A DNA stretch of 64,000 bases from Salmonella bongori NCTC 12419 (GCF_000252995.1 NC_015761.1:3038001-3102000); one strand, 5' to 3'. Numbered from the stretch's first letter, positions 1-9,677 are shown. Translations and numbers: made by a program. The notes: generated by a model not told the origin, from the letters alone.

Positions 1-1428
1 ATTAATTGTCGGCGTATGGTCAGTATCCATATGCGGACAGATATCCGGATAGACGCATGACAGGCGACGGCAGGTCTGTTCTGCGCGCGGCGACTTACAG
101 CGCAGCATGTACATGTTGGCCGTAGGTCCGCCCAGATCGGAGATCACGCCGGTAAACCCCGGCACCGTATCGCGGATAGCTTCGATCTCATTGATGATGG
201 AGTCTTCCGAGCGGCTCTGAATGATGCGCCCTTCATGTTCAGTGATCGAGCAGAAAGAGCACCCGCCAAAACAGCCACGCATGATATTGATCGAAAAGCG
301 GATCATCTCATAAGCCGGAATGCGGGCATTACCGTAAGCCGGGTGCGGTACACGCTTGTATGGCAGTGCAAACACGCTATCCATCTCTTCAGTGGACAGC
401 GGGATCGCAGGCGGGTTAATCCAGACATAGCGGTCGCCATGTTTTTGCATCAGTGCCCGGGCGCAGCCGGGGTTAGTTTCGTGATGCAGAATACGCGAAG
501 CGTGTGCGTACAGTACCTTATCGCCCTTCACTTTTTCAAAGGACGGCAACAGGATGTATGTTTTTTCCCACGGCTTCGGACGCGGCGGCTGCACGGTAAT
601 CGCCTTCGCCTCCTGCTTTTTCGGCGCGACCGGCTTATTATCCGCACACGGCAAGTCCTCACCATACGGATGTGGGATCGGATCAATTTTCCCCGGCGTG
701 TCCAGGCGAGTGGAATCCACGCCGCTCCAGCCAGGCAAGGCTTCTTTGACCATAATCGCGGTATTACGCACATCGCGAATCTGATCGATGGTTTCGCCCA
801 TCGCCAGACGGTGCGCGACCTCCACCAGCGGACGTTCGCCGTTGCCGAACATCAACATGTCGGCTTTGGAGTCGACTAATACTGAGCGGCGTACGGTGTC
901 AGACCAGTAATCGTAATGTGCGGTACGGCGCAGGCTGGCTTCGATCCCGCCGAGGATCACCGGCACATCTTTCCACGCCTCTTTACAGCGCTGGGTGTAA
1001 ACCAGGGTAGCGCGATCCGGGCGCTTTCCCGCCACGTTATCCGGTGTATAGGCGTCATCATGGCGCAGACGGCGATCAGCGGTATAGCGGTTAATCATCG
1101 AATCCATGTTACCCGCGGTGACGCCGAAAAACAGATTCGGCTTACCCAGACGCATAAAGTCATCTTTGCTGTTCCAGTCCGGCTGGGCAATGATCCCTAC
1201 ACGGAAACCCTGTGCTTCCAGCATACGACCACAAATGGCCATGCCAAAGCTTGGATGATCGACATACGCGTCGCCCGTCACCAAAATAATGTCGCAGCTA
1301 TCCCAGCCAAGTTGATCCATTTCATCACGTGACATCGGCAAAAACGGCGCGGGCCCAAAACAGGCGGCCCAGTACTGCGGCCAGGAGAAAAGGTCGCGAT
1401 CCGGTTGGATCAGGGATATTGCGCTCAT
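1..1428 (-). CDS. ygiQ: YgiQ family radical SAM protein (C-terminal part beyond window start)
   Basis: Open minus-strand frame of 476 codons running off the left edge; the E. coli protein is about 739 residues, so roughly the last third is missing. The radical SAM 4Fe-4S motif CxxxCxxC is visible at residues 386-393 (Cys386, Cys390, Cys393; bases 250-273). The start ATG at 1428 has GGGAAG just upstream. The substrate is unknown for the family; N-terminal features resemble the UPF0313 family. No frame break is seen in the part present. Its neighbour ftsP lies just upstream on the same strand, separated by a hairpin, so it is probably a separate transcript. Confidence 0.93.
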   Translation of the reverse strand, partial: MSAISLIQPDRDLFSWPQYWAACFGPAPFLPMSRDEMDQLGWDSCDIILVTGDAYVDHPSFGMAICGRMLEAQGFRVGIIAQPDWNSKDDFMRLGKPNLFFGVTAGNMDSMINRYTADRRLRHDDAYTPDNVAGKRPDRATLVYTQRCKEAWKDVPVILGGIEASLRRTAHYDYWSDTVRRSVLVDSKADMLMFGNGERPLVEVAHRLAMGETIDQIRDVRNTAIMVKEALPGWSGVDSTRLDTPGKIDPIPHPYGEDLPCADNKPVAPKKQEAKAITVQPPRPKPWEKTYILLPSFEKVKGDKVLYAHASRILHHETNPGCARALMQKHGDRYVWINPPAIPLSTEEMDSVFALPYKRVPHPAYGNARIPAYEMIRFSINIMRGCFGGCSFCSITEHEGRIIQSRSEDSIINEIEAIRDTVPGFTGVISDLGGPTANMYMLRCKSPRAEQTCRRLSCVYPDICPHMDTDHTPTIN

Positions 1429-1510
1429 AATGCTTCCCAAAGTGGTAAAAAAATAATCAAAGGCCGGGGATTATAAGCCGGAACGAAGGATAAATCGAAA
1501 GGTATTCACC

Positions 1511-1530
1511 TCTCGCCCTGACGGGCGAGA
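1511..1530. terminator. Hairpin between ftsP and ygiQ
   Basis: Perfect 8-bp stem (1511-1518 pairing with 1523-1530) with a TGAC loop, directly after the ftsP stop. No strong T-run follows on the minus strand, so termination efficiency is uncertain. Confidence 0.5.
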
Positions 1531-1536
1531 AAAGGA

Positions 1537-2949
1537 TTACGGCGCCGGGTTGACCAGCATCTGCCCAATCGATCCGCGATCGGCCATTTCCAGCGTCTGA
1601 CTGTTGAAATAGAACGGGAAATGCGGCCAGGATGGCTGACCGTAGTAGACCAGCAATTCAACCTGGCCGTCCACCCAAACAGTATCTTTCCAGCCTCGAT
1701 CTTCCGGAAACGGCATGGCGCCGTTAACGTTGCGAATCAGGAAAGAAACGCCTTCAATATGGAACGACTGCGGCATATCGGCGCGTACCGTCCAGCGCTC
1801 CCAGGTGCCTTGCTGGGCGGTAATGTCAATGCGGTTGACATCCCATAACTGACCGTTAATCCCCGGATCGTCGCCAAGACTGATGTCCCGGCTGCGGATC
1901 GGCGCACCGCTCATGATCTCCGTCGGCAGCAGGCGCATGGGTAGATTATCAGTCACCAACGGCAGCAATCCGGTTGGCCGCAGCGTTAGTACCAGGGTAG
2001 ATACCAGAATACTGGAGGGTTCAAAGAAACCGCGAATCCGGTCGACAATGCTGGCCGCCTCCCCACAGGTGATGGACACTTCATCACCATTGGTCATATC
2101 GACCAGGATTTCACGTCGCTCACCGGGCGCCAGTGACAACTGTTTGACTGACACCGGCGCAGGTAAAAAGCCCTGATCGCCTGAAATAACGTGCAGCGCC
2201 CGGCCATCGCTCATTTGCAACTGATAGCGACGCGAGTTTGAAGCGTTCAACAACCGCAGCCGTACCCAGCCGCGGGAAACTTCTACATAAGGGCTTTGCG
2301 CGCCGTTTACCAGCAGCGTATCGCCAACAAAACCGCCGCTGCCCGGTTCGCTGTACTCTGGCGTACCGAAGTTATCCAGCCGCTTATCCTGAATAATGAC
2401 GGGAAAGTCATCCACGCCATAGTGGTTGGGGATCGGCAGCGATTTGCTGACCTCATCCTCCACCAGCCACATTCCGGCCAGGCCGTTATAGACCTGCTGT
2501 GCGGTCCGGTTAGGTGTATTGGCATGATACCACAGTGTCGCGGCGCTCTGGCGAATCGGCAATACGGGCGCCCAGTCCGCGTTTGGCGACATCATACGTG
2601 CCGGGCCGCCCATCAGCGGCCCCGGCGCCAGCAAACCAGCAATGGTCATAGAGACATTTTCCGCCAGACGGTTGCTATAGATGAGTTTAACGTCATCGCC
2701 TTTCCAGACGCGGATAGTCGGCCCCAGATAACGACCGTTCACTCCCCAGACTGGCGCGCGCGTGCCTTGCGTGAAGGACCAGTGCGCTCGTTGTAGCGTC
2801 ATAAATAGCGGCTGTCCGCGACGGGACTCCAGCAACGGCGGAACAGGCAACGGCTGTTGCTGACCGGCAGCATTCGCCCTGAGGGGAATCGTGCCTGCAC
2901 ACAGTGCGATTCCCGATGCCTGAAGAAACTGACGCCGACTGAATGACAT
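1537..2949 (-). CDS. ftsP: Cell division protein FtsP (SufI), Tat substrate
   Basis: 470 residues, the family length. The N-terminus carries a twin-arginine signal (SRRQFLQ at residues 4-10) followed by a hydrophobic stretch and an Ala-rich cleavage region, so it is exported folded to the periplasm. The rest is a three-domain cupredoxin fold like multicopper oxidases; members of this family have lost the copper ligands. It stabilises the divisome under stress. The start at 2949 has GGAGC upstream. It lies downstream of plsC on the same strand with a 72-base gap, the usual enterobacterial plsC-ftsP order. Confidence 0.96.
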   Translation of the reverse strand: MSFSRRQFLQASGIALCAGTIPLRANAAGQQQPLPVPPLLESRRGQPLFMTLQRAHWSFTQGTRAPVWGVNGRYLGPTIRVWKGDDVKLIYSNRLAENVSMTIAGLLAPGPLMGGPARMMSPNADWAPVLPIRQSAATLWYHANTPNRTAQQVYNGLAGMWLVEDEVSKSLPIPNHYGVDDFPVIIQDKRLDNFGTPEYSEPGSGGFVGDTLLVNGAQSPYVEVSRGWVRLRLLNASNSRRYQLQMSDGRALHVISGDQGFLPAPVSVKQLSLAPGERREILVDMTNGDEVSITCGEAASIVDRIRGFFEPSSILVSTLVLTLRPTGLLPLVTDNLPMRLLPTEIMSGAPIRSRDISLGDDPGINGQLWDVNRIDITAQQGTWERWTVRADMPQSFHIEGVSFLIRNVNGAMPFPEDRGWKDTVWVDGQVELLVYYGQPSWPHFPFYFNSQTLEMADRGSIGQMLVNPAP

Positions 2950-3021
2950 ATAAGCTCCATGTAAAACTGGCTAAAGAGTAGTGCCTGAAAAATGATGTCT
3001 ACAATAACAGAGTGAGACCGC

Positions 3022-3759
3022 TTAAACCTTACCGGCCGCTTCACGTTCCGCAACCTCTTTATCAAGTTCAGCGATTTTTTGCTCCATTAACGCGCGGCAG
3101 TGGGCCGCCAGCTCGCGAACCTGATCTCTACCGTATTCGCTGACGTCGACCGGCGGCAGCATTTCCACAATCACCAGCCCGTTATTAAGGCGGTTCAGGT
3201 TGACTTTCCCGGAGGTGTTGGAGACGCAGATCGGAATGATAGGCACACCAGCGGCGATTGCTGCATGGAATGCGCCAGTTTTAAACGGCAGCAAACCGCG
3301 TCCCCGGCTCCGCGTACCTTCTGGAAACATCCAGATGGAAATACGGCGTTTTTTAAAATGGTTAACCACTGCCGCAATCGTGCTGTGGGCTTTGGCGCGG
3401 TTGTTGCGGTCAATCAGCAGGTTACCCGTTAGCCAATAGAGCTGGCCAAAAAAGGGGATCCACACCAGGCTTTTTTTCCCCACCGTGACGGTTGGCGGCT
3501 GAACAATGTTCGATGCCGTTACCATGTCATAGTTATTCTGATGGTTGGCAATATAGATAGCATTACCATAGCTTTCCGCATCTGCAGGCTTACGGCACTC
3601 CACTTTCAGGCCAAACAGCGGAGCCAGACGACCGAACATATGCCCAAACGTCGCCACATGTTTCGGGTTACGTGGACTGAAAAGGCAGTAAATAGACCCG
3701 AAAATACAGACCAGAATGGAATAAATAACGGTAATAATAAGACGAAAAATATATAGCAT
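3022..3759 (-). CDS. plsC: 1-acyl-sn-glycerol-3-phosphate acyltransferase
   Basis: Transfers an acyl group to the sn-2 position of lysophosphatidate to make phosphatidate, at the inner membrane. 245 residues from the ATG at 3759. That start was preferred over a longer upstream reading because GAGGG lies just before it and the protein then begins with the conserved hydrophobic N-terminus. Acyltransferase motif I (NHQNNYD, His73 and Asp78) and motif III (FPEGTRSRG, residues 145-153) are intact. The C-terminus is Lys/Glu-rich. Confidence 0.97.
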   Translation of the reverse strand: MLYIFRLIITVIYSILVCIFGSIYCLFSPRNPKHVATFGHMFGRLAPLFGLKVECRKPADAESYGNAIYIANHQNNYDMVTASNIVQPPTVTVGKKSLVWIPFFGQLYWLTGNLLIDRNNRAKAHSTIAAVVNHFKKRRISIWMFPEGTRSRGRGLLPFKTGAFHAAIAAGVPIIPICVSNTSGKVNLNRLNNGLVIVEMLPPVDVSEYGRDQVRELAAHCRALMEQKIAELDKEVAEREAAGKV

Positions 3760-3918
3760 AACACCCTCTGAAGGCCTAAGAGCCCGGCATTCTACGTCAC
3801 CTGACATTCAGGTTAGGATTTTAGTAAGTGTGGCTCTCTGGAAAACGTATTGTTAATCGCAATGCACGAATAAACAACGGTTTTACGGGAAATTTTAATG
3901 TTAATCCGATTTGAAACC

Positions 3919-4008
3919 GTAGGCCGGATAAGACGCGACTGCGTCACCATCCGGCAACGGAAGAGTGCCGGATGGCGACATAAATGCCTTATCCGGCCTA
4001 CGGCCTAC
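3919..4008. repeat. REP/BIME palindrome between parC and plsC
   Basis: Two inverted copies of the enterobacterial REP motif: GTAGGCCGGATAAG at the left and its complement at the right (TTATCCGGCCTAC), with an internal GCCGGATGGCG arm. Lies between parC and plsC in the 260-base gap; can form a long hairpin. Confidence 0.85.
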
Positions 4009-4021
4009 GGGTTACAACATC

Positions 4022-6280
4022 TTACTCTTCGCTGTCGCCGTGACGCGCGCGATGCGGCGAGTCAATCTCAATACGATCGATACGTTGCAGGCCGCGCATT
4101 AATGTGCCGCGGCGTCCGCGTTCGCCGACCACCTTCTGTAGCTCTTCAGGACGCAATTTGATTTTGCGCTTCCCGACGTGAATGGTCAGCGTACTTTGCG
4201 GCGGGAGTACGTACAGGTGCGCCAGTCCATCATCGCCTTTCGCCGCTTCCGCAGACGGAATATTAATAATCTTATTCCCTTTGCCCTTCGACAGTTGCGG
4301 CAGAGAGTCTACCGGGAACATCAACATACGCCCGGCCTGGGTAATCGCCAGTAGCATATCGCTTTCGTCTTCAATCACGACAGGTGGCATGACGTGAGCA
4401 TTTTCCGGCAATGAAATCAGCGTTTTACCCGCGCGATTACGCGCGACCAGATCGTTAAATGTACACACGAAGCCGTAGCCCGCATCCGACGCCATCAGCA
4501 GTTTCTGGTCATCACCTTCCATCAACATATGCTCTACGGTCGCCCCCGGCGGCAGCGTCAGTTTGCCGGTCAGAGGTTCGCCCTGCCCGCGTGCCGACGG
4601 TAAAGTAATAGGATCAACCGCATAGCTGCGCCCGGTGGTATCAATAAACACCACCGGCTGATTACTCTTACCTTTCACCGCGGCTTTAAAGCTATCACCC
4701 GCTTTATAGTTCAGCCCCTGTGCATCGATGTCATGACCTTTGGCGCTACGCACCCAGCCCATCTGCGACAACACAATAGTTACCGGTTCTGACGGCAGCA
4801 TATCGTGCTCGCTCATTGCTTTAGCTTCTTCGCGCTCGTGCAGCGGAGAACGGCGATCATCGCCGTAGGCATCGGCATCCGCCTGCAGCTCTTTTTTCAG
4901 CAAGGTATTCATTTTGCGTTCGGAAGCGAGAATGCCCTGCAATTGGTCACGCTCTTTTTCCAGCTCATCCTGCTCGCCGCGGATTTTCATCTCTTCCAGT
5001 TTGGCGAGATGGCGCAGTTTCAGTTCGAGGATCGCTTCCGCCTGCGTTTCAGTGATACCGAACCGCGACATTAGCGCGGGTTTCGGCTCGTCTTCAGTAC
5101 GGATAATCTCAATCACTTCGTCGATATTAAGAAACGCCACCAGCAAACCTTCGAGGATGTGCAGGCGCTTAAGGACTTTTTCCAGACGATAGTTCAGACG
5201 ACGACGCACCGTATCACGACGGAATATCAGCCATTCGGTAAGGATCTCCAGCAGGTTTTTTACCGCCGGACGCCCGTCAAGGCCAATCATGTTCAGGTTG
5301 ATACGGTAGCTTTTTTCCAGATCGGTAGTGGCAAACAGATGGTTCATCACCTGTTCCATATCCACGCGGTTGGAGCGCGGCACAATCACCAAACGCGTCG
5401 GGTTTTCATGATCCGACTCATCGCGCAGATCGTCCACCATCGGCAGTTTTTTATTACGCATCTGCGCGGCGATTTGCTCCAGCACTTTCGCGCCAGACAC
5501 CTGATGCGGCAGCGCGGTGATGACCACGGCGCCGTCTTCTTTAGTCCATACGGCGCGCATCCGCACAGAACCGCGCCCGTTTTCATAAATCTTACGAATT
5601 TCAGCACGAGAGGTGATGATTTCCGCTTCCGTCGGGTAATCCGGCCCCTGGACAATATCCAGTAACTGCTCCAGCGTCGTTTTCGGCTGTTCAATCAGCG
5701 TGATAGCAGCCTTCGCGACTTCGCGCAGGTTATGCGGAGGAATGTCCGTCGCCATCCCAACGGCGATACCAGTCGTGCCGTTAAGCAGAATATTCGGCAG
5801 ACGCGCCGGTAACATTTTCGGCTCCTGCAGGGTGCCGTCGAAGTTAGGCACCCAGTCTGCCGTTCCCTGTCCGAGTTCGCCGAGCAGGACTTCCGCATAT
5901 TTTGACAGACGGGACTCGGTGTAACGCATCGCGGCGAACGATTTCGGATCGTCAGGCGCTCCCCAGTTTCCCTGTCCATCTACCAGCGGATATCGGTAAG
6001 AAAACGGCTGCGCCATCAGCACCATCGCTTCATAGCAAGCGCTGTCGCCGTGAGGATGGTATTTACCCAACACGTCACCGACGGTACGGGCGGATTTTTT
6101 AAACTTAGCGCTGGCGTTAAGGCCCAGTTCCGACATCGCGTAGACGATGCGACGCTGAACGGGTTTCAGACCATCGCCAATAAACGGCAACGCCCTGTCC
6201 ATGATGACGTACATGGAATAATTCAGATAGGCCGTTTCCGTGAATTCATGCAGCGCAAGGCGCTCTGCCATCTCGCTCAT
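4022..6280 (-). CDS. parC: DNA topoisomerase IV subunit A
   Basis: 752 residues from the ATG at 6280 (MSEMAERLAL), which matches the known start; an 18-codon longer reading has no support. It is the DNA breakage-reunion subunit that pairs with ParE to decatenate chromosomes. The catalytic tyrosine is Tyr120 in AAMRY. In the quinolone-resistance region Ser80 and Glu84 are wild type (HGDSACYE). Residue 57 is Ser, a position where Thr is found in some Salmonella serovars. C-terminal beta-pinwheel repeats follow. Its partner parE lies about 4 kb away on the same strand. Confidence 0.98.
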   Translation of the reverse strand: MSEMAERLALHEFTETAYLNYSMYVIMDRALPFIGDGLKPVQRRIVYAMSELGLNASAKFKKSARTVGDVLGKYHPHGDSACYEAMVLMAQPFSYRYPLVDGQGNWGAPDDPKSFAAMRYTESRLSKYAEVLLGELGQGTADWVPNFDGTLQEPKMLPARLPNILLNGTTGIAVGMATDIPPHNLREVAKAAITLIEQPKTTLEQLLDIVQGPDYPTEAEIITSRAEIRKIYENGRGSVRMRAVWTKEDGAVVITALPHQVSGAKVLEQIAAQMRNKKLPMVDDLRDESDHENPTRLVIVPRSNRVDMEQVMNHLFATTDLEKSYRINLNMIGLDGRPAVKNLLEILTEWLIFRRDTVRRRLNYRLEKVLKRLHILEGLLVAFLNIDEVIEIIRTEDEPKPALMSRFGITETQAEAILELKLRHLAKLEEMKIRGEQDELEKERDQLQGILASERKMNTLLKKELQADADAYGDDRRSPLHEREEAKAMSEHDMLPSEPVTIVLSQMGWVRSAKGHDIDAQGLNYKAGDSFKAAVKGKSNQPVVFIDTTGRSYAVDPITLPSARGQGEPLTGKLTLPPGATVEHMLMEGDDQKLLMASDAGYGFVCTFNDLVARNRAGKTLISLPENAHVMPPVVIEDESDMLLAITQAGRMLMFPVDSLPQLSKGKGNKIINIPSAEAAKGDDGLAHLYVLPPQSTLTIHVGKRKIKLRPEELQKVVGERGRRGTLMRGLQRIDRIEIDSPHRARHGDSEE

Positions 6281-6381
6281 TGATTGTGATTCCTCAACTG
6301 TTAGCCCGAACAATACCCGGTATCTCTCAGGCAATATTGCCGCAGATACTACCCTATCTGGCGCGTTGAGTCACAAAGAAA

Positions 6382-6408
6382 AGGGCCGCGAACGCGGCCC
6401 TGATGGGG
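6382..6408 (-). terminator. Terminator downstream of visP
   Basis: 9-bp GC-rich stem (6382-6390 with 6393-6401). Reading on the minus strand it is followed by TTTTCTTTG, a good intrinsic terminator pattern for visP, before parC. Confidence 0.7.
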
Positions 6409-6409
6409 T

Positions 6410-6802
6410 TTATTTAGCGACTTTGGAGATCTGTTTCACGTCAATTTCAACGGAGTTCCAGTCTTTATCCACTTCGCCCTGAATTTCAACGGTATCCTGC
6501 GGGCCCACGGTCAGGCCGTTCCAGCGCTTGTGGTCGATATCCACATTGATCGTACCGGTAGCATCTTTAAACAGATACAGGTCATCGGAAATACGCTTGA
6601 CGATATTCCCGCGCAGCGTTACCCACGCATCATCACGCAGAGATTTAGCGCTCTCTACTGTTGTACTGCTGCCGTTCGGACCGACAAATCCGCCGCCTTG
6701 CGTTTGCGTCGCCGACGGGCCGGAGAAACCACCCTGCTGAGCCGCCAGAACCGGAGTAGAACACAATGCCATGACGGCAACCATTGCAGCTAATTTTTTC
6801 AT
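6410..6802 (-). CDS. visP: Periplasmic BOF-fold stress protein VisP/YgiW
   Basis: 130 residues with a Sec signal peptide of about 20 residues ending VLA|AQQ. The mature part has a Gly/Gln-rich linker, then a single OB-fold (BOF/DUF388 family). In Salmonella this protein has been reported to bind peptidoglycan sugars, to interact with LpxO and to matter for stress resistance and virulence; none of that can be seen from sequence. Divergent from qseB across about 150 bases that hold a CTTAA direct repeat, suggesting shared control by the QseBC/PmrAB type of regulator. Confidence 0.93.
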   Translation of the reverse strand: MKKLAAMVAVMALCSTPVLAAQQGGFSGPSATQTQGGGFVGPNGSSTTVESAKSLRDDAWVTLRGNIVKRISDDLYLFKDATGTINVDIDHKRWNGLTVGPQDTVEIQGEVDKDWNSVEIDVKQISKVAK

Positions 6803-6851
6803 GATTACTTCTCCCTTTTATGTCGTTTCAGATCCATTTAATAAGGTAATC

Positions 6852-6868
6852 CTTAACAACTTCTTAAG
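6852..6868. promoter_or_regulatory. PmrA/QseB-type box (CTTAA-N6-CTTAA)
   Basis: Direct repeat CTTAAC-AACTT-CTTAAG with 11-bp spacing, in the divergent visP/qseB gap. This matches the half-site pattern bound by PmrA and the related regulator QseB. It lies about 85 bases upstream of the qseB start and 50 bases from visP. The match is seen directly; binding is inferred. Confidence 0.6.
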
Positions 6869-6953
6869 GCAAAAAAAGATTCTTTTTTTCTGTACATCGC
6901 CTGTGGCGACAAGGTTAACTGATAGTAACGCGAGTTACCGCAGGGAAGAACAG

Positions 6954-7613
6954 ATGCGAATTTTACTGGTAGAAGACGACACACTTATCGGCGATGGTAT
7001 AAAAGCGGGTCTAAGTAAAATGGGATTCAGCGTCGACTGGTTTACTGAGGGTCGCCCGGGCAAGGAGGCGCTTTACAGCGCGCCTTATGATGCGGTTATT
7101 TTAGATTTGACCCTACCAGGCATGGACGGACGGGATATTTTGCGCGAATGGCGTGAAAAGGGAAAACAAGAACCAGTGCTGATCCTCACAGCGCGCGACG
7201 CGTTAGCAGAGCGCGTCGAGGGGCTGCGTCTGGGTGCCGATGACTATTTATGTAAACCTTTTGCGCTCATTGAGGTCGCCGCCCGTCTGGAGGCGCTGAT
7301 ACGCCGCGCCAGCGGCCAGGCGAGTAGCGAACTGCGGCACGGTCAGGTTACGCTTAATCCGGGCAATCTGATCGCAACACTTGCCGACGAACCTTTAACC
7401 CTGAAACCGAAAGAGTTCGCGTTGCTGGAATTGTTAATGCGTAACAAAGGTCGCGTGTTGCCGCGCAAGCTTATTGAAGAGAAACTGTATAACTGGGACG
7501 ACGATGTCTCCAGTAATGCGGTGGAAGTCCATGTTCATCATTTACGCCGTAAGCTCGGCAGCGAATTTATTCGCACCGTACACGGTATTGGCTACACCCT
7601 GGGTGAGGCATGA
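6954..7613 (+). CDS. qseB: Response regulator QseB (PreA)
   Basis: 219-residue OmpR/PhoB-family regulator from the ATG at 6954, which places the receiver domain at the N-terminus; the longer upstream reading is non-coding leader. The phospho-acceptor is Asp51 in VILDLTLPG, with acidic residues DD at 8-9 and the switch Lys in CKPF. The C-terminal winged helix covers roughly residues 125-219. It overlaps the qseC start by 4 bases (ATGA), so the pair is translationally coupled. The Salmonella pair is also called PreAB and cross-talks with PmrAB. Confidence 0.96.
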   Translation: MRILLVEDDTLIGDGIKAGLSKMGFSVDWFTEGRPGKEALYSAPYDAVILDLTLPGMDGRDILREWREKGKQEPVLILTARDALAERVEGLRLGADDYLCKPFALIEVAARLEALIRRASGQASSELRHGQVTLNPGNLIATLADEPLTLKPKEFALLELLMRNKGRVLPRKLIEEKLYNWDDDVSSNAVEVHVHHLRRKLGSEFIRTVHGIGYTLGEA

Positions 7614-8959
7614 AATTGACGCAACGTCTTAGTCTGCGCGTCAGGCTGACGCTTATTTTTCTCATTCTGGTCTCAATCACCTGGGCAATTTCCAGTTTTG
7701 TGGCCTGGAGAAAGACGACAGATAATGTCGACGAGTTGTTTGACACGCAATTGATGCTGTTCGCCAGGCGGCTCAGCACCCTTGATCTTAACGAGATCAA
7801 CGCGCCGCATCGCATGGCGCATACGCCGAAAAAATTAAAACACGGGCATATTGATGACGATGCCCTGGCGTTCGCCATCTTTTCCACCGACGGCAAAATG
7901 TTGCTGCACGATGGCGATAACGGCGAGGATATTCCATATCACTATCGTCGGGAAGGTTTCGACAATGGTTATCTCAAGGATGATAACGACCTCTGGCGTT
8001 TTTTGTGGCTAAACTCGGCAGATGGTAAGTATCGTATCGTTGTCGGTCAGGAGTGGGATTACCGCGAAGATATGGCGCTGGCAATCGTCACAGCGCAATT
8101 AACGCCGTGGTTGGTTGCCCTTCCACTCATGCTATTGATTTTATTGTTGCTACTTCACCGTGAGCTCAGACCATTAAAAAAACTGGCGCAAGCACTACGT
8201 TTCCGCTCTCCGGAATCGGAAACGCCGCTCGACGCCAAAGGCGTACCGAGTGAGGTTCGTCCGCTGGTCGAAGCGCTTAATCAGCTTTTTAGCCGTATCC
8301 ACTCCATGATGGTGCGCGAGCGACGATTTACCTCCGATGCCGCCCATGAATTACGTAGCCCGCTGGCTGCACTGAAAGTTCAAACTGAGGTAGCGCAACT
8401 CTCAGGCGACGATCCGTTGTCACGGGATAAAGCGCTGACCCAGCTCCACGCGGGGATCGATCGCGCCACACGGCTGGTCGATCAGCTCCTGACGTTATCG
8501 CGCCTCGACTCACTCGATAATTTACAGGATGTGGCGGAGATTTCGCTGGAAGAGTTGCTGCAGTCCGCCGTAATGGACATTTATCATCCGGCGCAGCAGG
8601 CAAATATCGACGTACGTTTACAGCTCAACGCCCACAACGTCATACGCACCGGCCAGCCGCTACTCTTGAGCCTGTTGGTGCGTAACCTGCTCGATAACGC
8701 GATTCGCTATAGTCCTCGGGGCAGCATTGTCGACGTCACCTTACATGCCCGCAGCTTTACCGTCAGAGATAACGGCCCCGGTGTGGCGCCAGAGATCCTG
8801 ACGCATATCGGCGAACGCTTTTACCGTCCGCCGGGCCAAAGCGTGACCGGCAGCGGCCTGGGGCTATCGATAGTTCGCCGCATCGCTACGCTGCACAGCA
8901 TGACGGTGTCGTTTGGCAACGCCGCGGAAGGTGGATTTGAGGCTGTAGTACGCTGGTAG
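7610..8959 (+). CDS. qseC: Sensor histidine kinase QseC (PreB)
   Basis: 449 residues, family length. Two transmembrane segments (about residues 12-32 and 160-182) flank a periplasmic sensor region rich in acidic residues and His. The DHp phosphorylation site is SDAAHELRSP, and the catalytic domain shows the N box (NLLDNAIRYSP) and G boxes (DNGPG, GSGLGLS). In E. coli it responds to autoinducer-3 and catecholamines and phosphorylates QseB. It forms the second gene of the qseBC operon. Confidence 0.96.
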   Translation: MKLTQRLSLRVRLTLIFLILVSITWAISSFVAWRKTTDNVDELFDTQLMLFARRLSTLDLNEINAPHRMAHTPKKLKHGHIDDDALAFAIFSTDGKMLLHDGDNGEDIPYHYRREGFDNGYLKDDNDLWRFLWLNSADGKYRIVVGQEWDYREDMALAIVTAQLTPWLVALPLMLLILLLLLHRELRPLKKLAQALRFRSPESETPLDAKGVPSEVRPLVEALNQLFSRIHSMMVRERRFTSDAAHELRSPLAALKVQTEVAQLSGDDPLSRDKALTQLHAGIDRATRLVDQLLTLSRLDSLDNLQDVAEISLEELLQSAVMDIYHPAQQANIDVRLQLNAHNVIRTGQPLLLSLLVRNLLDNAIRYSPRGSIVDVTLHARSFTVRDNGPGVAPEILTHIGERFYRPPGQSVTGSGLGLSIVRRIATLHSMTVSFGNAAEGGFEAVVRW

Positions 8960-9065
8960 CAGAGATTTTTGCCAAAAACGCAAAAGACTTTGCACATTTT
9001 GCTAATTTCACCGCACCGCCCGTCAGCGTAGAATCAGCAGCAAACGCATTCCTTAAGGACACAAA

Positions 9066-9647
9066 ATGAGCAATATCCTGATTATCAACGGGGCGAAAAA
9101 ATTCGCACACTCCAACGGTCAGTTGAATGATACCCTGACCGAAATCGCTGATGGATTTCTACGCGACCTCGGACATGACGTTAAGGTCGTCCGCGCCGAC
9201 AGCGACTACGACATTAAAGAAGAGGTGCAGAAGTTTGTCTGGGCTGACGTGGTAATTTGGCAGATGCCGGGCTGGTGGATGGGCGCGCCGTGGACAGTGA
9301 AAAAGTATATGGATGACGTGTTCACAGAAGGCCACGGTACTCTGTACGCCAGCGATGGCCGTACCCGTTCCGACGCATCAAAAAAATACGGTTCCGGCGG
9401 TCTGGTGCAGGGTAAAAAATACATGCTTTCTCTGACATGGAACGCGCCAATGGACGCTTTTACCGATAAAGATCAGTTCTTCCATGGCGTCGGCGTTGAC
9501 GGCGTATACCTGCCGTTTCACAAAGCAAACCAGTTCCTCGGTATGGAAGCGCTGCCCACCTTTATCGCCAATGACGTGATCAAAATGCCGGATGTTCCAC
9601 GCTATACCGCAGAATATCGCAAGCATCTGACGGAAATTTTTGCTTAA
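9066..9647 (+). CDS. mdaB: NADPH quinone reductase MdaB
   Basis: 193-residue flavodoxin-like fold enzyme of the NQO1/YwrO family that reduces quinones by two electrons, using FAD. Sequence shows the N-terminal beta-alpha start MSNILIINGAKKF and the central WQMPGWWMG segment that contacts flavin. A good site (AAGGA) precedes the ATG. It is followed 30 bases later by ygiN, the quinol monooxygenase; the two are thought to form a quinone redox cycle. Confidence 0.95.
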   Translation: MSNILIINGAKKFAHSNGQLNDTLTEIADGFLRDLGHDVKVVRADSDYDIKEEVQKFVWADVVIWQMPGWWMGAPWTVKKYMDDVFTEGHGTLYASDGRTRSDASKKYGSGGLVQGKKYMLSLTWNAPMDAFTDKDQFFHGVGVDGVYLPFHKANQFLGMEALPTFIANDVIKMPDVPRYTAEYRKHLTEIFA

Positions 9648-9677
9648 CTAAGACTCTGAAATTAGAAGGAGTTAATC

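Noticed and set aside
235..1332. Plus-strand ORFs across the left end
   Set aside because: They lie opposite ygiQ, whose radical SAM motif and codon use fix the real frame on the minus strand.
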